From positions 1-40,351 of the forward strand of contig JAHHDR010000006.1 in assembly GCA_019739215.1 (NCBI GenBank): a DNA stretch of 40,351 nt, read 5' to 3'. This DNA is from Rhizobium sp. Lineage in GTDB: Bacteria > Pseudomonadota > Alphaproteobacteria > Rhizobiales > Rhizobiaceae. The notes beneath the pieces were generated by a model. That model saw only the letters and a list, made by a program, of their open reading frames with translations, was not told the DNA's origin and searched no databases. The position numbers were made by a program, and so were the translations under genes. How positions within the stretch are numbered: position 1 is the stretch's first letter; the number at the start of each line of letters is the position of its first letter. Below, one piece after another: positions 8,739 through 16,165 of this stretch.

Positions 8739-10400
8739 GTGAAAATCGAACTTTATCAAATGCTGGTCAACAAGGGTCTCACCCGACGCAATCTGTTGAA
8801 GGGGGCGGCCAGCGCCTCGGCATTCGCCGCCGTCGGACCAGGCGTGATGTCGCTGGCGACTCCGGCCTTGGCCCAGGAAAACCTGCGTGCTGAAATTCTG
8901 AAGGTGCCGGGTGTCGGCGCAGGCTCGCCGACGGATGCCGATTGGCAGAAGGTCGGTGAAATGTGCCTCGGCGCCACCAAGGCCAACGTCAAGGAAGGCG
9001 AGTTCAAGGGCGTCGAGCTGTCCTTCATGGGCCTCAACAACCAGAACCTTCACAACGTCCTGTTCCGCGGCCTGCTCTATGCGTGGGAGCAGTATACCGG
9101 CGCCAAGATCAACTGGATCGACCTGGCCCAGGCCGACTACAATGCCCGCCTGCAGCAGTCGATTGCCACCGGCACGGTGGATTTCGACATCGCCGAAATG
9201 GGCGCGCCCTTCGAGGGCGATGTTTGCGGCAAGGGCCTCGCCTCGGTTATGCCTGACTGGGTCAAGCAACAGATCGAAATGGACGACTATGTCGGATATC
9301 TTCAGGCACCGGTCGGCACCTGGGACGGCAAGACCTACCGTATTTCGGTCGACGGCGACTGCCACAACTTCAACTACCGCACCGACGTCTTCGGCTCGGC
9401 CGATCTGGCCAAGGCCTGGAAGGACGAAGGCCACGAGGGCGACTGGGGTGTTCCCACGACCTGGCAGAAGGTCCAGGAAGTCACCAAGTTCCTCAAGGGC
9501 AAGCAACTCGACGGCCAGGATCTCTATGGCTATCTCGACGCGCCCAAGGGCTGGGGCGGCTTCGGCTTCTACTTCCTTGCCTCGCGCGCCACGGCCTATG
9601 CCAAGCATCCGGACGACAAGGCCTGGCTGTTCGACGCCGACACGATGAAGCCGCGCATCAACAACCCTGCCTGGGTCCGCACCATCCAGGACGTCATCGA
9701 CGCGCTGCCGTCGCTGCCCGCAGACCAGCTCAATGCCGATCCGGGCACGACTGCCTTCCAGCAGTTCCTGGCCGGCACCGGCTCGATGGTCGCCTGGTGG
9801 GGCGATGTCGGCTCGATGGCCAAGACCTCGGATACGTCGGTTATCGGCGACAGTGTCGGCTTCTCGATCCTGCCCGGCTCCGACGACGTCTACAACGCCA
9901 AGACCGGCCAGTGGGACAAGCTGTCTTCGGGCCCGAACTTCGCGCCGAACATGGCCTATATCGGCTGGGGCATCTACGTCATGGCCCGCGTCGACAGCGA
10001 TCCGGTCAAGCAGAAGGCAGCATGGTCTGCAGCCGCCCATCTCGGCGGCAAGGACATCTCGCTCTGGACGTCCGCCTATCCGTCCGGCATGCAGCCTTAC
10101 CGCAACTCACACTTCAACATTCCGGAATGGGTCGAGGCGGGCTACGACGAGGCGTTCATCACCGGCTACCTGAACTCGGAAAAGGACTCCTACAACCATC
10201 CGAATGCTGCGATCGAGCCCCGCATCCCGGGCATCTTCCAGTATTACTCGGTGGCCGAGGACGAACTGGCCAAGATCTTCGCCGGACAGATGACGGCCCA
10301 GGAAGGCGCCGACAACATTGCCGCCGCCTGGGAGAAGATCACCGACCAGATCGGGCGCGAGAACCAGATCAAGCTCTACAAGGCCTCTCTCGGGATCTGA
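8739..10400 (+). CDS. CUT1 sugar ABC transporter substrate-binding protein with Tat signal
   Basis: This is a 553-residue periplasmic solute-binding protein. The GTG at 8739 is chosen because GGGAGG lies 8 nt before it and the protein then starts VKIELYQMLVNKG with the twin-arginine motif TRRNLLKGA at residues 15-23, a hydrophobic stretch and a cleavage site after ATPALA. Export already folded is therefore likely. The mature domain has typical sugar-binding features such as NFNYRTDVF, WGGFGFYFLASRA and MAYIGWGIYVMA, and ends IKLYKASLGI. It is the first gene of an operon with two permeases and a bicupin. It is longer than a classical MalE (about 400), which suits the 550-residue class seen in rhizobial polyol/sugar systems. 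Substrate not recognisable. Confidence 0.88.
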   Translation: MKIELYQMLVNKGLTRRNLLKGAASASAFAAVGPGVMSLATPALAQENLRAEILKVPGVGAGSPTDADWQKVGEMCLGATKANVKEGEFKGVELSFMGLNNQNLHNVLFRGLLYAWEQYTGAKINWIDLAQADYNARLQQSIATGTVDFDIAEMGAPFEGDVCGKGLASVMPDWVKQQIEMDDYVGYLQAPVGTWDGKTYRISVDGDCHNFNYRTDVFGSADLAKAWKDEGHEGDWGVPTTWQKVQEVTKFLKGKQLDGQDLYGYLDAPKGWGGFGFYFLASRATAYAKHPDDKAWLFDADTMKPRINNPAWVRTIQDVIDALPSLPADQLNADPGTTAFQQFLAGTGSMVAWWGDVGSMAKTSDTSVIGDSVGFSILPGSDDVYNAKTGQWDKLSSGPNFAPNMAYIGWGIYVMARVDSDPVKQKAAWSAAAHLGGKDISLWTSAYPSGMQPYRNSHFNIPEWVEAGYDEAFITGYLNSEKDSYNHPNAAIEPRIPGIFQYYSVAEDELAKIFAGQMTAQEGADNIAAAWEKITDQIGRENQIKLYKASLGI

Positions 10401-10418
10401 GGTCTTTTGATCGGAACG

Positions 10419-10453
10419 GGAGGCTGGCGGCGCACGGTCGCCAGCCTCCTTTA
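10419..10453 (+). terminator. Intercistronic hairpin/terminator after the binding-protein gene
   Basis: GGAGGCTGGCG and CGCCAGCCTCC form an 11-bp stem around a 9-nt loop, followed by TTTATT. It lies between the binding-protein stop and the first permease. Partial termination here would keep binding protein in excess over membrane subunits, as is common in ABC import operons. Confidence 0.75.
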
Positions 10454-10515
10454 TTGTCGAATTGTGGAATGATAGTCTCCGGAAGGGAATCCGGCAGACA
10501 AGGCAGGCAGGGGAC

Positions 10516-11640
10516 ATGGCAGGCAAGGATCTGGAGATCGACCGCCTCTATACGGTCAGCACGGATGCGGAAGTTCCCGAAAGCCGCAAGCGGCTGGGTA
10601 ATCTGATCTTCTGGGGCGCGACCTTGCTGGTCGTGGCGACATTCGCGATCCAGGCGCTGCATGTTGCCGGCATCATCGAGTTCGGCTGGGAGAACTGGCG
10701 CCCGGCGCTCTATGCCGTGGTGATCTGGAGCGTAGCGCTCTGCACGTCGCTGGTCATCAGCCGCGGCGAGGCCGGCAAGAAACTGCTCTTCGTGCTTCCG
10801 GCCTTCCTGTTCACCATCATCATGGTGATCTTCCCCACCCTCTTCGGCCTCTACATCGCCTTCACCGATTGGAACCTGTCCTCCTTCGCCGGCCAGCGGT
10901 TCAACGGCACGGCAAACCTCGTCCAGATGTGGCACGATCCTTATTTCTGGAACGCGCTGCTGAACATGGTGTTCTACGTCCTGGCGGTGATCGTCGAATA
11001 TGCCATCGCCTTCGGCCTCGCGCTGCTGCTCAATGCCGAGATCCGCGCCAGGAAATTCTTCCGCGTCGCTTTCCTGCTACCCTTCATGCTCTCGCCGGTG
11101 GCGGTGTCCTGGATGATCGGCAAGTCGCTCGCCGAATATCGCTTCGGCCCGCTGGCCACGCTTGCCCGCCAGCTCGGCTGGTCGCAACCGGCCTTCTTCA
11201 CCGATCCGATCATCGCCCGCATGTCCATGATGATGATGGATGCCTGGACCTACATCCCTTTCATGATGATCATGCTGCTGGCCGGTCTCCAGGCCATGCC
11301 GAAGGAGGTGCAGGAGGCAGCCCGCGTCGATGGCGCCACGCCCTGGCAGGCCTTCTGGAAGATCACCTTCCCGCTTATGCTGCCGGTGTCGATCACCGCC
11401 ATCCTGCTGCGTATCATCTTCAAGCTCAAGCTCGCCGACATCGTCATCAACGTCACCTCGGGCGGGCCGGGCGGCGCGACCGACACGGTGACGAGCTTCA
11501 TCTATCGCGAGTATCGCGAGCGCTCGAATGTCGGCTACGGCACCATGCTCGCCTTCGTCTATCTCGTCATCATCATCCTGTTCATCATCATGCTGCTCAA
11601 GCTCGCCAATCGCTGGAACAGCGCCAACGCCACAGAGTGA
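10516..11640 (+). CDS. CUT1 sugar ABC transporter permease (MalF type)
   Basis: The 374-residue inner-membrane protein has the ATPase-coupling EAA loop EVQEAARVDGATPWQAFWKI. It carries two extra N-terminal membrane segments (about residues 30-52 and 62-80) ahead of the usual six-helix core. A SGGPGGATDTVTSFIYRE loop lies near the C terminus. The ATG at 10516 follows CAGGGG; the open frame begins further upstream but lacks a ribosome site. It ends 12 bp before the partner permease. It forms the channel with the next gene and the 7.2-8.3 kb ATPase. Confidence 0.9.
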   Translation: MAGKDLEIDRLYTVSTDAEVPESRKRLGNLIFWGATLLVVATFAIQALHVAGIIEFGWENWRPALYAVVIWSVALCTSLVISRGEAGKKLLFVLPAFLFTIIMVIFPTLFGLYIAFTDWNLSSFAGQRFNGTANLVQMWHDPYFWNALLNMVFYVLAVIVEYAIAFGLALLLNAEIRARKFFRVAFLLPFMLSPVAVSWMIGKSLAEYRFGPLATLARQLGWSQPAFFTDPIIARMSMMMMDAWTYIPFMMIMLLAGLQAMPKEVQEAARVDGATPWQAFWKITFPLMLPVSITAILLRIIFKLKLADIVINVTSGGPGGATDTVTSFIYREYRERSNVGYGTMLAFVYLVIIILFIIMLLKLANRWNSANATE

Positions 11641-11652
11641 GGATTTCGATCC

Positions 11653-12582
11653 GTGACCGTCACTGCCGGAACCCTGCCCGATATCTCCACCGACGATGAA
11701 GTCGAGGCCCCGCGAAAATTCGATCTCTCGCGGATCTTCATCTATGGCGCCCTGTCGCTCTGGACTGTGGTCTGCCTGTTCCCGATCTACTGGACGATCA
11801 CGACCTCCTTCAAGGTCGCCAAGGATGTCCAGAAAGGCGCGATCGTGCCCTGGCTCGACTACACGCCGAACTGGCTCGGCTGGCGCTCGCTCGGCCTGTC
11901 GCCGGATACGTTCGGGCGCCCGTCCACGGTCCGCAACGAGTTCATGGGCCGGTTCCTCAACAGCGTCATCACGTCGGTCAGCGCCTCGCTGCTGGCGGTT
12001 CTGATCGGGTCGCTCGCCGCCTATGGCCTGTCGCGCTTCGCCTACAGGATTGGCTGGATGCGCAACAAGGACATATCGTTCTTCTTCCTCTCGCAGCTCA
12101 TCCTGCCGCCGGTCGTGCTCGCCTTGCCGTTCCTCGCGCTCTATCGCGAAGTCGCACTGCTCGATTCCACCATCGGCCTGATTCTGCTCTATACGCTGAT
12201 GGTGCTGCCCATCGTCATCTGGATCATGCGCGACCAGTTCGGCGGCATTCCGATCGAACTCGAGGAAGCGGCACTCGTCGACGGCCTGTCGATCTGGGGC
12301 GCTTTCTTCCGCATCGTTCTGCCGCTCGCGGCGCCTGGCATGGTCGCGGCCTTCATCCTCGCGCTCGTGCTGTGCTGGAACGAATACTTCTTCGCGGCAC
12401 TTCTCACCGCCACCCATGCCAAGACCATCCCCGTCATGGTCGCAAGCCAGACCGGCTCGCAGGGTATCAACTGGTGGTCCATGGCAGCGCTATCCTGCGC
12501 GGCGATCGCGCCGCTGGTCGTGATCGGCATATTCCTCGAGCGCTACATCATCAAGGGCATGACGGCGGGCAGCGTGAAATAG
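11653..12582 (+). CDS. CUT1 sugar ABC transporter permease (MalG type)
   Basis: The 309-residue inner-membrane protein starts at GTG 11653. It has an N-terminal cytosolic leader, about six membrane helices, and the EAA loop ELEEAALVDGLSIWGAFFRI with PLAAPGM after it. The motif WNEYFFAALLT and the C-terminal IIKGMTAGSVK are typical of MalG-type subunits. It is the second channel subunit of the same importer. Confidence 0.9.
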   Translation: MTVTAGTLPDISTDDEVEAPRKFDLSRIFIYGALSLWTVVCLFPIYWTITTSFKVAKDVQKGAIVPWLDYTPNWLGWRSLGLSPDTFGRPSTVRNEFMGRFLNSVITSVSASLLAVLIGSLAAYGLSRFAYRIGWMRNKDISFFFLSQLILPPVVLALPFLALYREVALLDSTIGLILLYTLMVLPIVIWIMRDQFGGIPIELEEAALVDGLSIWGAFFRIVLPLAAPGMVAAFILALVLCWNEYFFAALLTATHAKTIPVMVASQTGSQGINWWSMAALSCAAIAPLVVIGIFLERYIIKGMTAGSVK

Positions 12583-12611
12583 CGCCGTCCGGCCAAACGG
12601 GCGGACACACA

Positions 12612-13637
12612 ATGGCCGACGAGACCGAACGGAACCACGCGCCGATCTCCATCGCGGATGTCCCGTGGACCGAATGGGCGGACGTTCCGCGCTTCGGGCT
12701 GCGCTACCGGCATCTGAGCCTCGCCGCACTCGGCGAGGACTACCGCATCGGGGTCGCCATCGAGGAGCTTCCGCCCGGCATGCAGACCGCGCCGGCCCAT
12801 TACCATGTCTTCGAGGAGGAACATCTCTACGTCCTCGAAGGCAGCCTGACACTCCGCCTGGGCAACACACGCCACACGATGAAAAGTGGTGATTACGTCT
12901 GCTTCCCCGCGGGCCAGAAGGCCGGTCACTGCCTGATCAACGAGACCGACGGCGTGTGCCGCTACGTCATCATCGGCGAGAACGATCCCCGCGATGTCAT
13001 CGTCTACACGGACAGTCGCAAGGTGCTGGTGCGCGCACTCGGCCGCCGCGCCCTCTTCGACCTCGGCGCCACGCGCGGCTACTGGGACGGCGAAGACACC
13101 GGCCTGCCCGCCGGGGCGGACGTTCCCGGCAACGTCAACGACGCCGACATCGGCCCGACACCCGATCCGAAACCGCCAATCTCGGAGGATGACGCGCCGC
13201 TGGAGGATACCGACATCAGCCCGCGCTTCGGCGGCGCAATCCGCCACCTCACCTACGCGGCTGTCGGCAATGACCGCCGTGTCGGCGTGCTGATCGAGAT
13301 GCCGGCGCCCGGCAAGCGGCTCGCGCCGCTACACTACCACATGCGCGAGGAAGAGCATGCGCTGGTGCTGGAAGGTGAACTGACGCTGCAGCTCGGCAAG
13401 GAGACCCATGTGATGGGACCCGGCGACTATGTCGCCTTTCCGGCCGGACGCAAGGTCGGCCATTCCTTCCTGAACAGCGGGACCAGCCCCTGCCGCTATC
13501 TCATGATAGGAGGATGTGATCCCGCCGATGTCTGCATCTACCCGCAGTCGGACAAGATGGCGGTGGCGGCACTCAACGAGCACGCCAACGTCTTCGACAT
13601 GAAGGCCCGCCGGCGCTATTGGGACGGCGAGGCCTGA
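12612..13637 (+). CDS. Bicupin protein of the sugar operon
   Basis: The 341-residue protein holds two cupin barrels. The first (about 35-125) has AHYHVFEEEHLYVLEG and GDYVCFPAGQKAGHCLIN. The second (about 205-300) has LHYHMREEEHALVLEG and GDYVAFPAGRKVGHSFLN. Both keep the HxH, Glu and His metal ligands and end in nearly the same phrase (ATRGYWDGED and ARRRYWDGEA), so the gene arose by internal duplication. It follows the second permease by 29 bp. Cupins of this kind can be sugar isomerases, epimerases or mannose-6-phosphate-isomerase-like binders; no reaction can be assigned. Confidence 0.8.
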   Translation: MADETERNHAPISIADVPWTEWADVPRFGLRYRHLSLAALGEDYRIGVAIEELPPGMQTAPAHYHVFEEEHLYVLEGSLTLRLGNTRHTMKSGDYVCFPAGQKAGHCLINETDGVCRYVIIGENDPRDVIVYTDSRKVLVRALGRRALFDLGATRGYWDGEDTGLPAGADVPGNVNDADIGPTPDPKPPISEDDAPLEDTDISPRFGGAIRHLTYAAVGNDRRVGVLIEMPAPGKRLAPLHYHMREEEHALVLEGELTLQLGKETHVMGPGDYVAFPAGRKVGHSFLNSGTSPCRYLMIGGCDPADVCIYPQSDKMAVAALNEHANVFDMKARRRYWDGEA

Positions 13638-13712
13638 TATCCGTCCTGCCCGAATTGAAAACGGCGCCGGTTTCCCGACGCCGTCCAACGAATGCGATTG
13701 ATCAGTGCCCGA

Positions 13713-14312
13713 TCAGGCTGCCTTTGCCGCGGTGGCATCAGCCTCGCGCGCGGCCTTCAGTGCCTTGGTCCACCAGACAAGCTCATCGAGCATGCCCTTG
13801 ACGTTGGGCTCGAGATGGGTGAGCTCGCGCAGGTCCTTGCCCTGCTGCCAGGCCGCGAAGAAATCGGCACCCTGGATATGCACGCCGGCGCGGGTCGGGG
13901 CCATTTGCAGTTCGATGGCTATCGTCCGCAGGTGCTCGACGGCGCGTGCCCCGCCCACACTGCCATAGCCGACGACCGCAGCGGCCTTCTTGTTCCATTC
14001 AGGGTAAGAGAAGTCGAGGGCGTTCTTGAGCGCGGCGGTGATCGAGCGATTATACTCCGGCGTCACGAAGATGTATCCGTCGAACTCCGCGACCTTCTTC
14101 TGCCAGCGCTGGCCGACTTCGTCCTGCGTCGGTGCCCAGGCATTGGACGCGACTTCGTTGAAGAAGGGCAGCGGATAGTCCTTCAAGTCAACAATCTCGA
14201 CGTCGGCATCGCCGCGGGCGACGGCAAATTCATGGACCCACTTCGCCGGCTTTTCGCCGAAACGCGTGTCGCGGGTGGAGCCGATGATGATGGCGATCTT
14301 GGGCTTGGACAT
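13713..14312 (-). CDS. NAD(P)H-dependent FMN reductase / quinone reductase
   Basis: The 199-residue flavodoxin-fold protein has the N-terminal FMN-phosphate loop IIIGSTRDTRFGEKPA, then DLKDYPLPFFNE, the flavin-binding TPEYNRSITAALKNALDF and GYGSVGGARAVEHLR. It belongs to the NADPH-dependent FMN reductase (ArsH/ChrR/azoreductase-like) family. These enzymes reduce flavins, quinones, azo dyes or chromate in the cytoplasm. It stands alone, convergent to the bicupin and upstream of the small-protein/XRE island. Substrate unknown. Confidence 0.88.
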   Translation of the reverse strand: MSKPKIAIIIGSTRDTRFGEKPAKWVHEFAVARGDADVEIVDLKDYPLPFFNEVASNAWAPTQDEVGQRWQKKVAEFDGYIFVTPEYNRSITAALKNALDFSYPEWNKKAAAVVGYGSVGGARAVEHLRTIAIELQMAPTRAGVHIQGADFFAAWQQGKDLRELTHLEPNVKGMLDELVWWTKALKAAREADATAAKAA

Positions 14313-14439
14313 TGGAAAACTCCCTCATGTTGATGGGGAGCAACTTATGTGGCCGGCAACTGTTCCGCAATATCGCAAGTGCGAACGGATTGTTCACTTG
14401 TGTGGACACATTAGCCGGCGGGCCTGCATCCGCAGATCA

Positions 14440-14613
14440 CTAGTGGATAGTCTCGATCCGCATTTTCTCGATCTGCGTCCGCGTTTCCTGAATTGCGAGG
14501 TCCAGCCACATGTGGACATGGCTGGCCCGCGGACCGAGCGGCTGGGAATGGATGTCCATCAATTCCCTCAGTATCCGTTCCAGCTTCTGGATTCGCCTGC
14601 CGTTGACTTCCAT
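14440..14613 (-). CDS. Small 57-residue basic helical protein, unknown
   Basis: ATG at 14613 begins MEVNGRRIQKLERILRELMD and the frame ends ...QIEKMRIETIH at TAG 14442-14440. The protein is made of two amphipathic charged helices joined near SQPLGPRASHV. CGAGG lies 9 nt before the ATG. Codon use matches neighbouring genes (GC-rich third positions). It is divergent from the XRE regulator, and the shared operator-like repeats (14711-14733) lie between them. I do not recognise a family. An overlapping longer frame at 14411-14695 looks like a shadow. Confidence 0.5.
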   Translation of the reverse strand: MEVNGRRIQKLERILRELMDIHSQPLGPRASHVHMWLDLAIQETRTQIEKMRIETIH

Positions 14614-14710
14614 ACGCACAGCCTCGGATCACTAAAAATAACGAGTAGCACAACCATGAATGACGGTCAAATTGCATCGCCCCGTATGAGTGCACAAAAC
14701 AATTTTTCCT

Positions 14711-14733
14711 AACTCAATTGTTAGCTCAATGAG
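14711..14733. promoter_or_regulatory. CTCAAT repeats and CTCAATGAG palindrome before the XRE gene
   Basis: AACTCAATTG is followed by TTAGCTCAATGAG. This contains two direct CTCAAT copies 12 bp apart, and the second is part of the 9-bp palindrome CTCAATGAG (14725-14733). The same elements recur before the peptide gene at 15860-15905. The site lies 42 bp upstream of the XRE start, so autoregulation is likely. Confidence 0.55.
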
Positions 14734-14774
14734 TTCGTTGTAATTGATTGTTTTCACCCGCTTCAGGGCTACCG

Positions 14775-15572
14775 ATGTCGATACGCTCAAACATGGCGAA
14801 GAACTTGCGCCAGCTTACAAGCCAGATCGGCAGCGCCAATTTCGTCTGCCGCGAGCTCGACATCAACCGCCAGCAATACGAGAAGTATCTCAAGGGCCGG
14901 TCGTTGCCGTCGCCGCCGACGCTCAAGAAGATCTGCAGCTATTTCGCAGTGTCGGAAGAGGCGTTGTTTGCCGCCGACCTTGAACTGGAAGAGACCTCCG
15001 ATGAGACGTCCACCCAGGGCGGAAGTGCATGCGAAGCCGTGCTCCGGCCGCTTTTCAGCGAGCCCCCGCCGTCGATCAAGCCGGGCATCTACTACCTCTG
15101 GATGACGGTGCCCACCCGGCCGGACCATGTGGTCTGCGCACCGCTCATCATCGAGCGTACCGACGATCGCGTGACGTTTCGCAGGATAACGGGAAGCGCC
15201 GAGCCACGGGAACGCCTCTGGTTTCACAGGGTGGGGGATCACAAGGGCGTGGTGGTCGAACGGCTGAACTGGCTGCTGCTTGTCGGGGTCAACCAGCGCG
15301 GCAACCACGAACCCTCCATGGTCCGTCTCAACTGGGTGCCGCTGTCGACCGTTGTCCTCGGGGGGCACGCGACCATTCTGACGCCTACCGGCATTTCCTT
15401 CGCGGCTGCCTGCATGCGCCCCGCACCGGTTGGCACGACATTTCGCCAGGCATTGAGACTATCGCGGCAATTCGAAAAAACAGACAGTTCGATCGACCGC
15501 ATAACCAATATGGTTCTTGACCAGCAGAGACAAGAATTACTGCAGATTATTGAAAGGGATGTCTCGTTGTAG
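14775..15572 (+). CDS. XRE-family transcriptional regulator with a C-terminal sensor-like domain
   Basis: The 265-residue protein begins MSIRSNMAKNLRQLTSQIGS and has a Cro/C1-type helix-turn-helix at about residues 7-65 (FVCRELDINRQQYEKYLKGR, LPSPPTLKKICSYFAVSEEALF). A linker rich in Glu/Thr/Ser follows. The C-terminal domain (about 90-265, with GIYYLWMTVPTRPDHV, LNWLLLVGVNQRGN and WVPLSTVVLGGHATIL) is predicted beta-rich; I cannot name its family. AGGG lies 6 nt before ATG 14775. Its last 26 bases overlap, tail to tail, the 70-residue gene on the minus strand. Matching operators before it and before the peptide operon suggest it controls both. Confidence 0.75.
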   Translation: MSIRSNMAKNLRQLTSQIGSANFVCRELDINRQQYEKYLKGRSLPSPPTLKKICSYFAVSEEALFAADLELEETSDETSTQGGSACEAVLRPLFSEPPPSIKPGIYYLWMTVPTRPDHVVCAPLIIERTDDRVTFRRITGSAEPRERLWFHRVGDHKGVVVERLNWLLLVGVNQRGNHEPSMVRLNWVPLSTVVLGGHATILTPTGISFAAACMRPAPVGTTFRQALRLSRQFEKTDSSIDRITNMVLDQQRQELLQIIERDVSL

Positions 15573-15759
15573 TCACGACGGAGACATTCGCCTCCTCCAG
15601 CGCCATCGACAACAGGTAGCGCAGGAACACGAGATCATCATCATCGGCAAATCTTCTGATCTCGATCAGCGTGTCGCGAATATACGCCGCACGATCGGAT
15701 GACGACGACGATCTTTCTTGGCGCGCGTGAATTTCTACTTTCTTACTCAAAGTGCCCAC
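15547..15759 (-). CDS. Small 70-residue acidic/helical protein, unknown
   Basis: The frame ends at TAA 15549-15547. GAGGAA lies 7 nt before GTG 15759, giving VGTLSKKVEIHARQERSSSS, then AAYIRDTLIEIRRFADDDDL and FLRYLLSMALEEANVS. The central and C-terminal parts form a helical unit resembling small proteins I recall in rhizobia that end in a YLIEMA-like helix. A longer version from ATG 15813 is open but lacks a ribosome site. It overlaps the end of the XRE gene and is divergent from the peptide gene, sharing the intergenic region with its repeats. Confidence 0.55.
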   Translation of the reverse strand: MGTLSKKVEIHARQERSSSSSDRAAYIRDTLIEIRRFADDDDLVFLRYLLSMALEEANVSVVTTTRHPFQ

Positions 15760-15859
15760 AGGGAAATTCCTCAGTTTAAAGACCAGGAGTGTAAAGGATA
15801 GCGAATATCGCACAAATATCAGGCCATCATGGCAAACACTATATTAGACATGAATCACT

Positions 15860-15905
15860 ATTGAGCTAATTTAAGCGCTCGATTGAGCGAATAGAGCTCA
15901 TTGAG
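15860..15905. promoter_or_regulatory. Cluster of TTGAG operators before the peptide/SagB operon
   Basis: Three copies occur: ATTGAGCTAAT (15860-15870), ATTGAGCGAAT (15882-15892, inside the palindrome CGCTC-GATT-GAGCG, 15876-15889) and the palindrome CTCATTGAG (15897-15905). The 10-mer ATTGAGCTAA also occurs inverted before the XRE gene. The repeats lie 115-160 bp before the peptide ATG in a strongly AT-rich stretch. Confidence 0.55.
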
Positions 15906-16019
15906 TTATTTAAAAAACTGTGTGTATCTTCACAAGTATTGTTCAGTTTTTCCACAGTTTCCATACTCTCCTACTTGCGTCAATAAAACGAATCAGACGC
16001 GCAGAGAGGAAAATCAACC

Positions 16020-16115
16020 ATGAGCCAGAAGCAGAAGCCTAACCTGTCAGTTGTCGTTTCCCCCAAGGCGACGAAAGTGTTCGTGAAGCCCGGCATGCAG
16101 TTCCGGCCGGAATAA
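16020..16115 (+). CDS. 31-residue cationic peptide, candidate precursor for the adjacent SagB-type enzyme
   Basis: ATG 16020 has AGAGGA 7 to 8 nt upstream and the frame reads MSQKQKPNLSVVVSPK followed by ATKVFVKPGMQFRPE and TAA. The peptide has six Lys/Arg and one Glu, no Cys, and only Ser and Thr residues in its first 18 positions. It has a two-part look: a polar leader and a Val/Lys/Pro/Gly/Phe tail. It is 50 bp ahead of the SagB-type gene with a strong hairpin between them, the arrangement of a precursor and its modifying enzyme. I recognise no family. It could instead be a leader peptide, but its own good ribosome site and complete frame argue for a product. Confidence 0.6.
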   Translation: MSQKQKPNLSVVVSPKATKVFVKPGMQFRPE

Positions 16116-16123
16116 GTTGTACC

Positions 16124-16146
16124 GCTGCCGCGCTCCGCGCGGCAGC
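16124..16146 (+). terminator. Strong hairpin between peptide and SagB genes
   Basis: GCTGCCGCG - CTCCG - CGCGGCAGC is a perfect 9-bp stem with a 5-nt loop, starting 9 nt after the peptide stop. No T tract follows, so it is better read as a transcript stabiliser or attenuator than a full terminator. It would favour excess peptide over enzyme. Confidence 0.6.
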
Positions 16147-16165
16147 ATCCCCCGGAGTGTTCTCG

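Noticed and set aside
8526..10040. A 504-codon minus-strand frame opposite the sugar-binding protein
   Set aside because: It is a shadow of the binding-protein gene.
11077..12417. A 446-codon minus-strand frame opposite the two permeases, rich in Glu/Asp/Arg/His
   Set aside because: The composition is the usual antisense image of membrane helices.
14411..14695. A 94-codon minus-strand frame over the 57-residue small gene
   Set aside because: It has odd composition (many Cys/Arg/Pro) and no ribosome site; the 57-codon frame in another register looks far more like protein.
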